From contig SMWE01000094.1 in NCBI GenBank assembly GCA_004357475.1, forward strand, positions 1-36,429: DNA of 36,429 bases, in the 5' to 3' direction. The position numbers and the translations under genes are program-made. Numbering within the stretch: the first letter of the stretch is position 1; each line of letters begins with the position of its first letter. The notes beneath the pieces were generated by a model. The model was not told where the DNA came from. It worked only from the letters and a program-made list of their open reading frames with translations, and did not search any database. This DNA is from Gammaproteobacteria bacterium (GTDB lineage Bacteria > Pseudomonadota > Gammaproteobacteria > Steroidobacterales > Woeseiaceae). Of the stretch, positions 1 to 8,155 are shown in pieces.

Positions 1-870
1 CCGGTCAATTGCGATAACAACCCCGTCGATCCGATCTTCAAATTCGACCGTAACACGGGCGAGATACTCGCGAACTTTGGCGGCGGCATCATGGTGACGC
101 CTCACGGCATCGACGTGGACGCCGAGGGCAACGTATGGGTGACGGACTTCGTGGGGAATGCGGAGGGCACCAAGGGCCATCAGGTCCACAAATTCAGTCC
201 CGACGGTGAACTGCTCATGAGTCTCGGGACCCCGGGGCAGCCCGGCAGCGGACCCAAGCAATTCAACCAGCCAAATGACGTAATCATCGCGCCCGACGGC
301 AGCATCTTCGTTTCTGACGGACACGACGGTCAAGGTATGACGAGCAATGCGGCGATGGAAGAAGGGCGGGCGTCGGGCGCCACGGCCCGGATCATAAAGT
401 TCTCTGCCGACGGCACCCGCCTCATGGAATGGGGACAGATCGGTGTGCGCCACGGCGAGTTCCGCACGCCACATGCGCTGGAGTTCGACTCGCAGGGCCG
501 CCTCTGGGTCGCGGACCGCGGTAACCACCGTATCGAGATCTTCGACCAGCAAGGCAACTACCTCGACTCGCGCTACATGTACGGACGCATCAGCGGCATC
601 TTCATCACCAAAGACGACATGCTGTACGCGATCGACTCCGAGTCTGGCCCGACCAATCACGTGGGTTGGAGAAACGGGGTTCGCATCGGGCATATAGACG
701 AGGACCACATCACTGCTTTCATCCCGCCTTTCGAGCGCGAAGACAGGGTCTACCAGGGTACTGCGGGTGAAGGCGTCGCAGTCGACGCGGATGGCAACGT
801 CTACGCTGCGGAAGGACCGAACTCGCTGAGTTGGGCGGGCGGCGCCTTTACCAGGTACTCGGTTCGGTAG
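1..870 (+). CDS. NHL/beta-propeller repeat protein (peptidyl-alpha-hydroxyglycine alpha-amidating lyase-like), 5' truncated by window edge
   Basis: Frame 1 is open from nt 1 (PVNCDNNPVDPIFKFDRNTGEILANFGGGIMVTPHGIDVD...), so the listed ATG at 91 is internal. Repeated NHL-type motifs (HGIDVDAEGNVWVTD, NDVIIAPDGSIFVSDGH, HALEFDSQGRLWVADRGNHRIEIFD). Confidence 0.8.
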   Translation, partial: PVNCDNNPVDPIFKFDRNTGEILANFGGGIMVTPHGIDVDAEGNVWVTDFVGNAEGTKGHQVHKFSPDGELLMSLGTPGQPGSGPKQFNQPNDVIIAPDGSIFVSDGHDGQGMTSNAAMEEGRASGATARIIKFSADGTRLMEWGQIGVRHGEFRTPHALEFDSQGRLWVADRGNHRIEIFDQQGNYLDSRYMYGRISGIFITKDDMLYAIDSESGPTNHVGWRNGVRIGHIDEDHITAFIPPFEREDRVYQGTAGEGVAVDADGNVYAAEGPNSLSWAGGAFTRYSVR

Positions 871-892
871 AAATAAAACAAACAGGAACAGC

Positions 893-1648
893 ATGAAACT
901 TCAACTTGGTTTACGGCGATTTGCCGGCAGATTCATCACGCGATCCTGTTTCCTGGGGACGCTAGCCTCACTGTTGCCGGCATTGAATGCCACGGCGGAA
1001 ACGTTTGAGCTGACGACCGCTACGATTGCGGACATTAACAAGGCCTTCGACTCGGGCGCGTTGAACTCGGAGAAGCTGGTGGAACTCAGCCTCGCTCGAC
1101 TTGCCGCCTACGACGAAGCCGGGCCGAAGCTCAATGCGGTAATGCTGCTGAATCCGCAAGCCATGGAGACGGCCCGGGCGCTGGATGCCGAACGCCTGGA
1201 CAAAGGCAGGCGTTCGCCCTTGCACGGTATCCCCGTGGTGCTGAAAGATAATTTTGATACCGCCGATATGCCGACGACAGCAGGCTCGTTCATGCTCGAG
1301 GGCTCAGTGCCGCCAGACGATGCCTTCGTGGTGCGTAAGCTTCGCGAGGCCGGCGCGATCATCCTGGCCAAGTTGAATATGAGTGAATTTGCCTCAGGCG
1401 ACGCAATGAACTCCCTCGATGGCCCAACTTACAACCCGCACGACCCGGCGCGGACACCCTCCGGTTCGTCGGGCGGAACGGGAGCGGCCATTGCCGCGGC
1501 TTATGCGTCGGTGGGATTGGGTTCCGACACTGGCGGCTCGGTGCGTGGCCCTTCATCGGCAAACGGTATCGTTGGCCTGAAACCGACGCTCGCCGCAGTG
1601 GCACTGTGGTTGTTGATGCAGTCTTCGGGTCGAACTTCTGCAACTTAA
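893..1648 (+). pseudogene. Amidase signature-family protein, truncated at the conserved GLKPT motif
   Basis: Signal-peptide-like N-terminus, catalytic-Lys region (VVLKDNFDT) and Ser/Gly-rich signature (PSGSSGGTGAAIAAAYASVGLGSDTGGSVRGPSSANGIVGLKPT) are present. The family's C-terminal half is missing; sequence after GLKPT is unrelated and ends at a TAA. Confidence 0.75.
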
Positions 1649-1817
1649 GGGAGAATATGCCGCTGTCGGTATTCATGGGCAGGTGATCTATATCAATCGA
1701 GAAGACAATATCGTTGTGGCGTTGTTCTCGAGTCAGCCTGTCGCTTCAGCGGCTGGAAATGCGTCTTTTTGGTCTAAAATTCTGGCAATCCAGGAGATCG
1801 CACTGAAATTGAGGTGA
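1600..1817 (+). pseudogene. C-terminal remnant of a beta-lactamase-family (class C-like) serine hydrolase
   Basis: Frame of nt 1653 reads KGEYAAVGIHGQVIYINREDNIVVALFSSQPVASAAGNASFWSKILAIQEIALKLR* (stop 1815-1817), typical of the C-terminus of beta-lactamase-related serine hydrolases. It has no start codon and is absent from the ORF track. Confidence 0.6.
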
Positions 1818-1930
1818 CTGCATTGTTAGTGTTGGTTCGATTCGATCTTCAGGCAGTGTAAACAAGGTTTAATTGTGGGCTGCAAGCGGCTACCCTTGAT
1901 GACAATAACAGACCACCAGAACACCGCCAC

Positions 1931-4150
1931 TTGTCCTTATTCAGCCAACTCAAGCGTCGTAACGTCTTCCGCGTAGGTGCCGCCTACATAGTAATGGCAT
2001 GGCTGGTGCTGCAGGTGACCGACGTCATAGTGGGCAACATTGCTGCCCCGGCCTGGGTATTCCATGTTCTGCTGCTGTTTCTCGCGGTCGGGTTTCCATT
2101 CGCAATATTTCTTGCCTGGGCCTATGAACTGACCCCGGAAGGCCTGAAGCGCGAACACGAAGTGGATCGTTCCCGGTCCGTAACGCCGCAGACCGGCAAG
2201 AAACTCGACCACTTGATCATCGGCGTATTGATCGTTGCACTGGCTTATTTCGCCTATGACAAATTTGTTCTTACGGGTGCGGGTGAGGCCGGCCTGGTCG
2301 AGGCGACGAGGCACACGGTGACGGGAGGCGAACCTGACAAATCCATCGCCGTTCTGCCCTTTGTCAACATGTCCAGCGACCCGGAGCAGGAATACTTCTC
2401 GGACGGCATCTCCGAAGAACTGCTCAATGTCCTGGCTCAGTTCCCGGGCCTGCGCGTGGCCGCGCGCACATCTGCTTTCCAGTTCAAAGGCCGGAATCAG
2501 GACATAGCCGATATCGCAAAGCAATTGCACGTAAATCATATACTCGAAGGTTCCGTGCGCAAGTCGGGAAACCGGCTGCGAATCACTGCGCAGTTGATCG
2601 ATGCGGGCTCCGGCTTTCATTTATGGTCGGCATCGTGGGACCGGGAACTGGATGACATATTTGTCATCCAGGATGAGATTTCGGCGGCGATCGGCGATGC
2701 GCTAAAGATCGAACTGCAACTGGGAGCCGGGAACAGCCCCGGTGCATTGCCCTCCATTCCCGCGGCCACGACTGCCCAGGCCTATGAGTACTATCTCAAA
2801 GGACGGCAACTCATTAACGGTCGCAGCAGCGATGGCCTGCAGGAAGCCGTGAAAGCACTCGAACTGGCGCTGGCAATCGATGAGCGTTACGCGCCGGCTC
2901 ACGCACAACTTGCTATCGCAATAATGCTGCAGAAGAGCGGTGGCGGCAGTTACGGCAACCTCAGCATGCAGGAAGTATTGGCACGCGCCGTGCCGCACCT
3001 CGACCGCGCATTCGCCCTCAATCCAGACCTGGCCGAAGCATTTGGTGCAAGAACCTTGATCGCCACCTTGAGTAGTGACTATGCAACAGCACTGAAAAAC
3101 AGCGAAAAGGCGCTGCTGCTCAATCCCAGTTACGTCGATGTCATCAACTGGCGCTACCTGGCGTTCATGAACTCGGGGCAATGGGCAGAGGCCATGGAAA
3201 CCATGGATCACATGATGGCCGTCGACCCCCTGTCGATTATCGGGCGCATCAACTATGCCTTCGCACTCGCCAGGACATCCCGCATAGAGCAAGCGCGGCA
3301 AACAGCAGACGAACTCGCGCAGCAAACAAGCCGCGGCAGTTTTATGGTGCATGGCATGATAGCGGGGGACTTCCTCGGAGAGGTAACCGACAGCAACCGC
3401 TGGTATCTGCGAAACCTTGCGCTTGACCCGGGCAATGTATTCATCCGGCATCGACTGGCCATCAATTTCACCGCCATTGGGGAGTTTGATGAAGCCAGGC
3501 ACCTTGCTCCGGAGTCTCGCTGGTGGACAAACGCCATCCAGCAACGCTGGGGCGTGGCTATCGAACAGACTCGGCAGCGGCTGGTTGACAATGTCGGGGA
3601 CAACCAAGTCAGGATGCACCTGGCCAATGTATTGCATATGTCCGGTGACCTGGCTGCCGCCCAGTTGATTTACGAGGAACTGCTGGTAAGCACGGGCGGC
3701 TATGCACTGCTCGAGGCCGCAAACACATCCGTCATGCCCACCGCGAGAATGGCCTATGGCCGGCTGGCAGCCGGCGACACGACCGGTGCCGGGGAGATCC
3801 TCGCGATGGTTAAGAAGGACATACGTTTGCGGAAGCAGGCAGGCATTCGCGACTCCTACATGCTGCGTGCTGCTGCAATGGTCGCGGCTATCGAGGGTGA
3901 TCACGAACAAGTGCTGGCCAATCTCGACGCTGCGATAGACGCCGGCTTGCGCGACCATTTCATGTTCCGCGAACCGGCCATGCAACCCTACCTGGAGGAC
4001 CCGGAATTCCAGGCAATTGTCGCGCGGCTGGATGCGATTCTGCAGGAGGAACATCGCAAGACACTGCAACTGATATGTTTCAACAATCCCGCATCCGAAG
4101 TCTGGCGACCACTGCCAGCAAGTTGTGAAGGTGTGGAGGAGGCCGGTTGA
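1931..4150 (+). CDS. Membrane-anchored TolB-like/FlgO-like domain plus TPR protein
   Basis: 739 aa, TTG start. Hydrophobic N-terminal segments (FRVGAAYIVMAWLVLQVTDVI, WVFHVLLLFLAVGFPFAIFLAWAYELTPEG), then a TolB/adenylate-cyclase-associated domain (DKSIAVLPFVNMSSDPEQEYFSDGISEELLNVLAQ...VAARTSAFQFKG...HILEGSVRKSGNRLRITAQLIDA), then TPR-like repeats. No cyclase or DNA-binding domain seen. Confidence 0.85.
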   Translation: MSLFSQLKRRNVFRVGAAYIVMAWLVLQVTDVIVGNIAAPAWVFHVLLLFLAVGFPFAIFLAWAYELTPEGLKREHEVDRSRSVTPQTGKKLDHLIIGVLIVALAYFAYDKFVLTGAGEAGLVEATRHTVTGGEPDKSIAVLPFVNMSSDPEQEYFSDGISEELLNVLAQFPGLRVAARTSAFQFKGRNQDIADIAKQLHVNHILEGSVRKSGNRLRITAQLIDAGSGFHLWSASWDRELDDIFVIQDEISAAIGDALKIELQLGAGNSPGALPSIPAATTAQAYEYYLKGRQLINGRSSDGLQEAVKALELALAIDERYAPAHAQLAIAIMLQKSGGGSYGNLSMQEVLARAVPHLDRAFALNPDLAEAFGARTLIATLSSDYATALKNSEKALLLNPSYVDVINWRYLAFMNSGQWAEAMETMDHMMAVDPLSIIGRINYAFALARTSRIEQARQTADELAQQTSRGSFMVHGMIAGDFLGEVTDSNRWYLRNLALDPGNVFIRHRLAINFTAIGEFDEARHLAPESRWWTNAIQQRWGVAIEQTRQRLVDNVGDNQVRMHLANVLHMSGDLAAAQLIYEELLVSTGGYALLEAANTSVMPTARMAYGRLAAGDTTGAGEILAMVKKDIRLRKQAGIRDSYMLRAAAMVAAIEGDHEQVLANLDAAIDAGLRDHFMFREPAMQPYLEDPEFQAIVARLDAILQEEHRKTLQLICFNNPASEVWRPLPASCEGVEEAG

Positions 4151-4563
4151 GGCTGTTCGCTCAGATGAGGCGAGCATCGCCAATACCTTGATGGACTAAA
4201 GCGGCTTCAAATACCAAAACGCGGTCACGGCGAGATTCAGAAGACAAGATGCCCCGCAACCGAACACCTGTATGGTCACTTATGCCGATGCACCAGTGGC
4301 CGGCCGGCGATCACGGCTTTTACCTCGGGTTGCTGAATGCCTGCATTCCGGTGTCTTATGCGTATAATGTATATTATGTTAAATCACGGATAAATGTGCC
4401 CGGGCCGCGTTATCAGGGTCATCCCCTCTTCAGGCAAGCCAGCCAGATACGCCGCCGGTTAGCAATCCGTCAATCAGAGCATCAAGCAATGCTCATGAGA
4501 ATCCCCTTTATTATTTGCTAGTGTTGGACAGCGTCGGTCACCCATTTCAGCACCAGCACAGGT

Positions 4564-5283
4564 ATGCTCCAGAGCATGTTGATTCGATTGCTGCCATTGA
4601 TTACCGGGATCGCGCCGATGCTCGCGATTCATGCGAGCTACCTGATCGGAATCCGCGCCGGCATCCTGCCGGCCTGCATTCCCTATGTCGAGGGCTGCCT
4701 GTCCATCAGTGCGACCGGCAGGTATCCGCCGGCGAGTTTCCTGTTCAAGTCGGTCATGATGCCCGAGGCCATATTGATGGCGGCCTACTGGCTGTTCAGT
4801 GTCGCCTGGTTGCGTTCCCTGGAACGATCTGCAGGTCGCAGCGGCGTGGGTGGCACGACGATTGCGGTATTCGGTGTCGCCGGCGCCCTTTCTCTTATTA
4901 TTTACGTGACCTTCCTCGGCTCGGAGGGACCCGTTTACGATTTTATGCGGCGTTTCGGTGTGTACCTGTATTTCCTGTTCACCGTCATCGCACAGTTGAT
5001 CCTGGCCGGCAAGGTTTTGTCAGTTTCCTCGAGTCTGCGCATTCCAGGCGTCGTTCGCATCACGAAATACCAGCTGGGCGTGGCACTCGTTCCTTTCGCG
5101 CTCGGCATACTGAACATGGTGTTGAAATCACTGCTCGATGACGCCGTTGCGCTCGAAAGAATCATTGAATGGATATTCGCCCTGCTGATGCACACCTATT
5201 TCCTGCTGAGTTATTTCTCATGGCGTGCCACAGGATTTGATGCGTCATTTTCTGTCGACAAATCCCGCGTTAACAGGATTTAG
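4564..5283 (+). CDS. PGAP2/Frag1/DRAM/Sfk1-like multi-pass membrane protein
   Basis: 239 aa, multiple TM segments. CLSISATGRYPPASFLFKSVMMPEAILMAAYW resembles the PGAP2/CWH43-N signature (C...SIS...G..PP......); C-terminal ...RIIEWIFALLMHTYFLLSYFSW also fits. Start may be 4564 or 4576. Confidence 0.65.
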   Translation: MLQSMLIRLLPLITGIAPMLAIHASYLIGIRAGILPACIPYVEGCLSISATGRYPPASFLFKSVMMPEAILMAAYWLFSVAWLRSLERSAGRSGVGGTTIAVFGVAGALSLIIYVTFLGSEGPVYDFMRRFGVYLYFLFTVIAQLILAGKVLSVSSSLRIPGVVRITKYQLGVALVPFALGILNMVLKSLLDDAVALERIIEWIFALLMHTYFLLSYFSWRATGFDASFSVDKSRVNRI

Positions 5284-5312
5284 GCTGCGGCCCTGACGAT
5301 CTCCGGGGGAAC

Positions 5313-5804
5313 CTACTCGTCTTCAGCGTCTGGTGTGGTGTTGTAATCGAGGACCCCAGTTGCGATCATGTCAGTGGATGCCTGAGCGACGGACAACTCG
5401 GTCTCTACGTCACGCAGCCTGACTTCCGACTTGATGTTCTCGGTGGCCCGATCAGTAAGCTCCAGGCGTAATTCACGCGTCTTTAGAACAGACTCCTTGA
5501 GGTCGGATCGAAGCTGCGCGATATGATCGATCTGCTCGCTGATGAGCTTGTCGCGCGCGACTACGGTTTCCTCTTCTTCCTTCAGGGTTTTGGACTGCTC
5601 CTCCAGTTCCGCTTTTGCCTTGTCGGCATCGGTTCGCGCGATGCGCAATTCGGCCACCATCGAGCGGATTCGGTCGTCACGCGGGTCGCGATTCCTGGCA
5701 CTGAACTTGTTGCCGAAATAAGCACCGATTTTGCCCACGAGCCAGCCCAGCAGAAAAGCGCCTGCTGCTACGTAGATCAATGTTTCGGGTGCGTCCATGA
5801 ACAT
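5313..5804 (-). CDS. Small membrane-anchored coiled-coil protein
   Basis: One N-terminal TM (ETLIYVAAGAFLLGWLVGKIGAYFG), then a long charged coiled coil (ADKAKAELEEQSKTLKEEEETVVARDKLISEQIDHIAQLRSDLKESVLKTRELRLEL). Confidence 0.6.
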   Translation of the reverse strand: MFMDAPETLIYVAAGAFLLGWLVGKIGAYFGNKFSARNRDPRDDRIRSMVAELRIARTDADKAKAELEEQSKTLKEEEETVVARDKLISEQIDHIAQLRSDLKESVLKTRELRLELTDRATENIKSEVRLRDVETELSVAQASTDMIATGVLDYNTTPDAEDE

Positions 5805-5879
5805 TGCCGAATCCTTTGCACGCTGGCAACCTCATAGATTATGCACTAATGCCTGTCAGAGAAGGACGGAGGTCTCAAA

Positions 5880-6833
5880 TCAGCTCCGGAGCGCCATCCT
5901 GGCAAGGTCCGGAAAATCAGTGAACAGGCCATCGATTGCCAGTTCGTCGACGAACCATTGAATCATTTCTTGCAGGGAATCGAATCCAGGCGCCAGCTGG
6001 TCCGCCCGGAAGGTGTAGGGATGAACCGTCAGCCCGGCATCATGTGCGGCTGAGACAAAGCCCGTGGACACCGGCCTGCCATCTATTTCCGCCGTTTTGA
6101 CCAGGTGGCCGATCCACGGTCCGACACCGTCAGCGGTAGCTGCAACGTCCCTGAGGCCGGCTGGCGTCTTCAATTGATCGTAATCCGTGTCAGATTCACC
6201 CCAGTCATTCTCACCCAGCAGCTGCACGATCTTGAGTTCACAGCCCAGGTCGTGCCGGATGCGGCGCACTTCGCGCGCGTCAAAACACTGCACATAAGCG
6301 AGATCATCGCGTGTGCGATAACCGGAATCATCCAGAAGCTGGAGCAACAGCGGACTGACATCGACACCCTCGGCCTGGTGCCAGGCGGGCCGTTTGATCT
6401 CGACATAGATGCCGACCGACCTGCCGGTTGATTTATTCAGCCCCTGAACCAGTTTGATCTCTTCTCTCATTGTCGGGATTCGAAAGGCGCCGCCCTGCCC
6501 TGTCGGGAATCGTTTTGGGAAAACCGGGCTTATGCCGTCGTCGCCACGCCGTTCCCAGACGCGCAGGGCCTTAAGTTCCCGGAGATCAAAATCGCGCACG
6601 TAATAACGCCCGTCGTCGCGCTTGCGGTGCGGATACTTCTCAGCGACGTTAGTGACCCGATCAAGATAAATGTCATGCAATACCACGAGTTGATCATCAC
6701 GGGTCGCGATAACATCCTGCTCGAGGTAGTCCGCGCCCATGCCATAAGCGAGCACCTTGGCCTCCAGGGTATGCTCCGGCAGATAGCCCGAGGCGCCGCG
6801 ATGGGCGATGATCAATACGTCGTTATCTGCCAT
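5880..6833 (-). CDS. glpQ: Glycerophosphodiester phosphodiesterase (GDPD)
   Basis: IIAHRGASGYLPEHTLEAKVLAYGMGADYLEQDVIATRDDQLVVLHDIYLDRVTNV (HRG, EQD and HD GDPD motifs) and GIYVEIKRPAWH. Start chosen at MADND (6833); the ORF extends to 6863. No obvious signal peptide. Confidence 0.9.
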   Translation of the reverse strand: MADNDVLIIAHRGASGYLPEHTLEAKVLAYGMGADYLEQDVIATRDDQLVVLHDIYLDRVTNVAEKYPHRKRDDGRYYVRDFDLRELKALRVWERRGDDGISPVFPKRFPTGQGGAFRIPTMREEIKLVQGLNKSTGRSVGIYVEIKRPAWHQAEGVDVSPLLLQLLDDSGYRTRDDLAYVQCFDAREVRRIRHDLGCELKIVQLLGENDWGESDTDYDQLKTPAGLRDVAATADGVGPWIGHLVKTAEIDGRPVSTGFVSAAHDAGLTVHPYTFRADQLAPGFDSLQEMIQWFVDELAIDGLFTDFPDLARMALRS

Positions 6834-6838
6834 TTTCA

Positions 6839-7288
6839 CTAGGGAAAATCGACCACGTCCCAACGTGACGTTTCTTCGAGCCGCGCCTGGCGCTTAAGCG
6901 CGTCGACTATTTCGCGCTCGTTCCATTCGACATTTTCTTTCACACGTTCGACGAGGTCAGGCGAGGTTTGCAGCACGCCTCCAAACGGCCGTATGACGAT
7001 CAGCGGTTTTTCGTTGGCCTCGGCAACGTCCATCTGGTATGAGACCAAATCGCCCTCCTCCGCATAGAGAGAAGCCAGAACGATGACCGCTTCGCATTCC
7101 TTGATCTGCAGAATAAGCTCATCCTTGATGGCTTCCATACCACCACTTTCGGGCACGTTTTCCGGCTTGCTGGTATTGAGGTAGAAAAAGGTTTCCACGC
7201 TCTCGAGAAACTCGAATACACGAAGGTAGTCGTCTGTCTCCCTGAAATTGTGGGTTACAAAAACGCGAATCGGATTATCTTCAGGCAT
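6839..7288 (-). CDS. TIR-like domain protein (ThsB/DUF1863 'MTH538 TIR-like' type)
   Basis: RVFVTHNFRETDDYLRVFEFLESVETFFYLNTSKPENVP...MEAIKDELILQIKECEAVIVLASLYAEEGDLVSYQMDVAEANEKPLIVIRPFGG...VERVKENVEWNEREIVDALKRQ: VFVTH start, 'L...I..C..VIVL.S.Y', 'EIA...KPLI.IRP.G' and 'W....IV.A' pattern of TIR-like proteins. Confidence 0.65.
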   Translation of the reverse strand: MPEDNPIRVFVTHNFRETDDYLRVFEFLESVETFFYLNTSKPENVPESGGMEAIKDELILQIKECEAVIVLASLYAEEGDLVSYQMDVAEANEKPLIVIRPFGGVLQTSPDLVERVKENVEWNEREIVDALKRQARLEETSRWDVVDFP

Positions 7289-7408
7289 CGCCTGCTCCGT
7301 TAGCCTCGTTGAGCCTTAGTGTAGCGAATTGACGGATTACATGGCCAGCGGGATCTTGCCTGGCTGCCCTTTGTTCGCGAAGCAAAGCCATGTATCGTAG
7401 CCCCGCCA

Positions 7409-8143
7409 ATGAGACTCCTCCTGTACAACATTCGCTATGGCGTCGGTGCCGGCGCATCGATGCATATGCCGCTGCCCGGTGCCGGATATATTCTCGGCAA
7501 TCAAAACGTGCTGCCCGATATCGTCAGTTTCATCAAATCGGTAGATCCCGACATCGTCGGCCTGATCGAGGTGGATACCGGCTCGATTCGCAGCCGTCGA
7601 ATCAACCAGGCCGAGAGCATCGCCAATGAGCTCGGTATGAATTCCTCGTACGAAACCAAGTACGGCGCAAAATCGCTCAACCAGCTTCTGCCGATCATCA
7701 GAAAGCAGGGCAATGCGTTCCTGGCCGCGCCACGCGTGCACGGCGAGACCTTTCATTATTTCGACACCGGCATCAAGCGTCTGATCATCGAGCTCGAGAT
7801 GGAGGATTTTGCAGTCTTCCTGGTGCACCTGTCATTGAAATATCGTCACCGACACCTGCAGCTTCGCATGCTTTTTGACCTGATCGAGGAAACCACAAAA
7901 CCGGTGATTGTCACTGGTGACTTCAATACATTCTGGGGCGAAAACGAAATCTACCTGTTCATGCGAGCTGCCGGTCTGCGCAGCGCGAATACGAAAAGCC
8001 TGCCTACGTATCCGAGTCGTGCAGCACGCAAAGAACTCGACTTTGTCCTGTACCAGGACGGCATACAGGTGACGAATTTCGAAATTCCCGAAGTCCGGCA
8101 CTCGGATCACCTGCCCCTTGTTTGTGACTTCGAGGTTAAATAA
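7409..8143 (+). CDS. Endonuclease/exonuclease/phosphatase (EEP) family protein
   Basis: LLYNIRYG, PDIVGLIEVD, KPVIVTGDFNTFWGENE, KELDFVLYQ, RHSDHLPLVCDFEV: the full set of EEP active-site motifs. Confidence 0.85.
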   Translation: MRLLLYNIRYGVGAGASMHMPLPGAGYILGNQNVLPDIVSFIKSVDPDIVGLIEVDTGSIRSRRINQAESIANELGMNSSYETKYGAKSLNQLLPIIRKQGNAFLAAPRVHGETFHYFDTGIKRLIIELEMEDFAVFLVHLSLKYRHRHLQLRMLFDLIEETTKPVIVTGDFNTFWGENEIYLFMRAAGLRSANTKSLPTYPSRAARKELDFVLYQDGIQVTNFEIPEVRHSDHLPLVCDFEVK

Positions 8144-8155
8144 AAAAGAAACCCG

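Noticed and set aside
1937-2620. 227-aa minus-strand ORF
   Set aside because: Shadow of the same plus-strand gene; no domain pattern.
2702-4183. 493-aa minus-strand ORF opposite the TolB/TPR gene
   Set aside because: Antisense shadow ORF in GC-rich DNA; no recognisable domain, Cys/His/Gln-rich composition, and the plus-strand gene is clearly real.
4249-4521. 90-aa ORF in the intergenic region before the PGAP2-like gene
   Set aside because: No convincing family match or ribosome-binding context; could be a gene remnant but cannot be supported.
4515-5141. 208-aa plus-strand ORF
   Set aside because: Overlaps the PGAP2-like gene in another frame; Arg/His-rich composition typical of out-of-frame translation.
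6839-7288. Complete Thoeris defence system
   Set aside because: Only a TIR-like ThsB-type protein is present; no ThsA-like (SIR2/SLOG or TM-effector) gene in the window, so calling it Thoeris is not supported.
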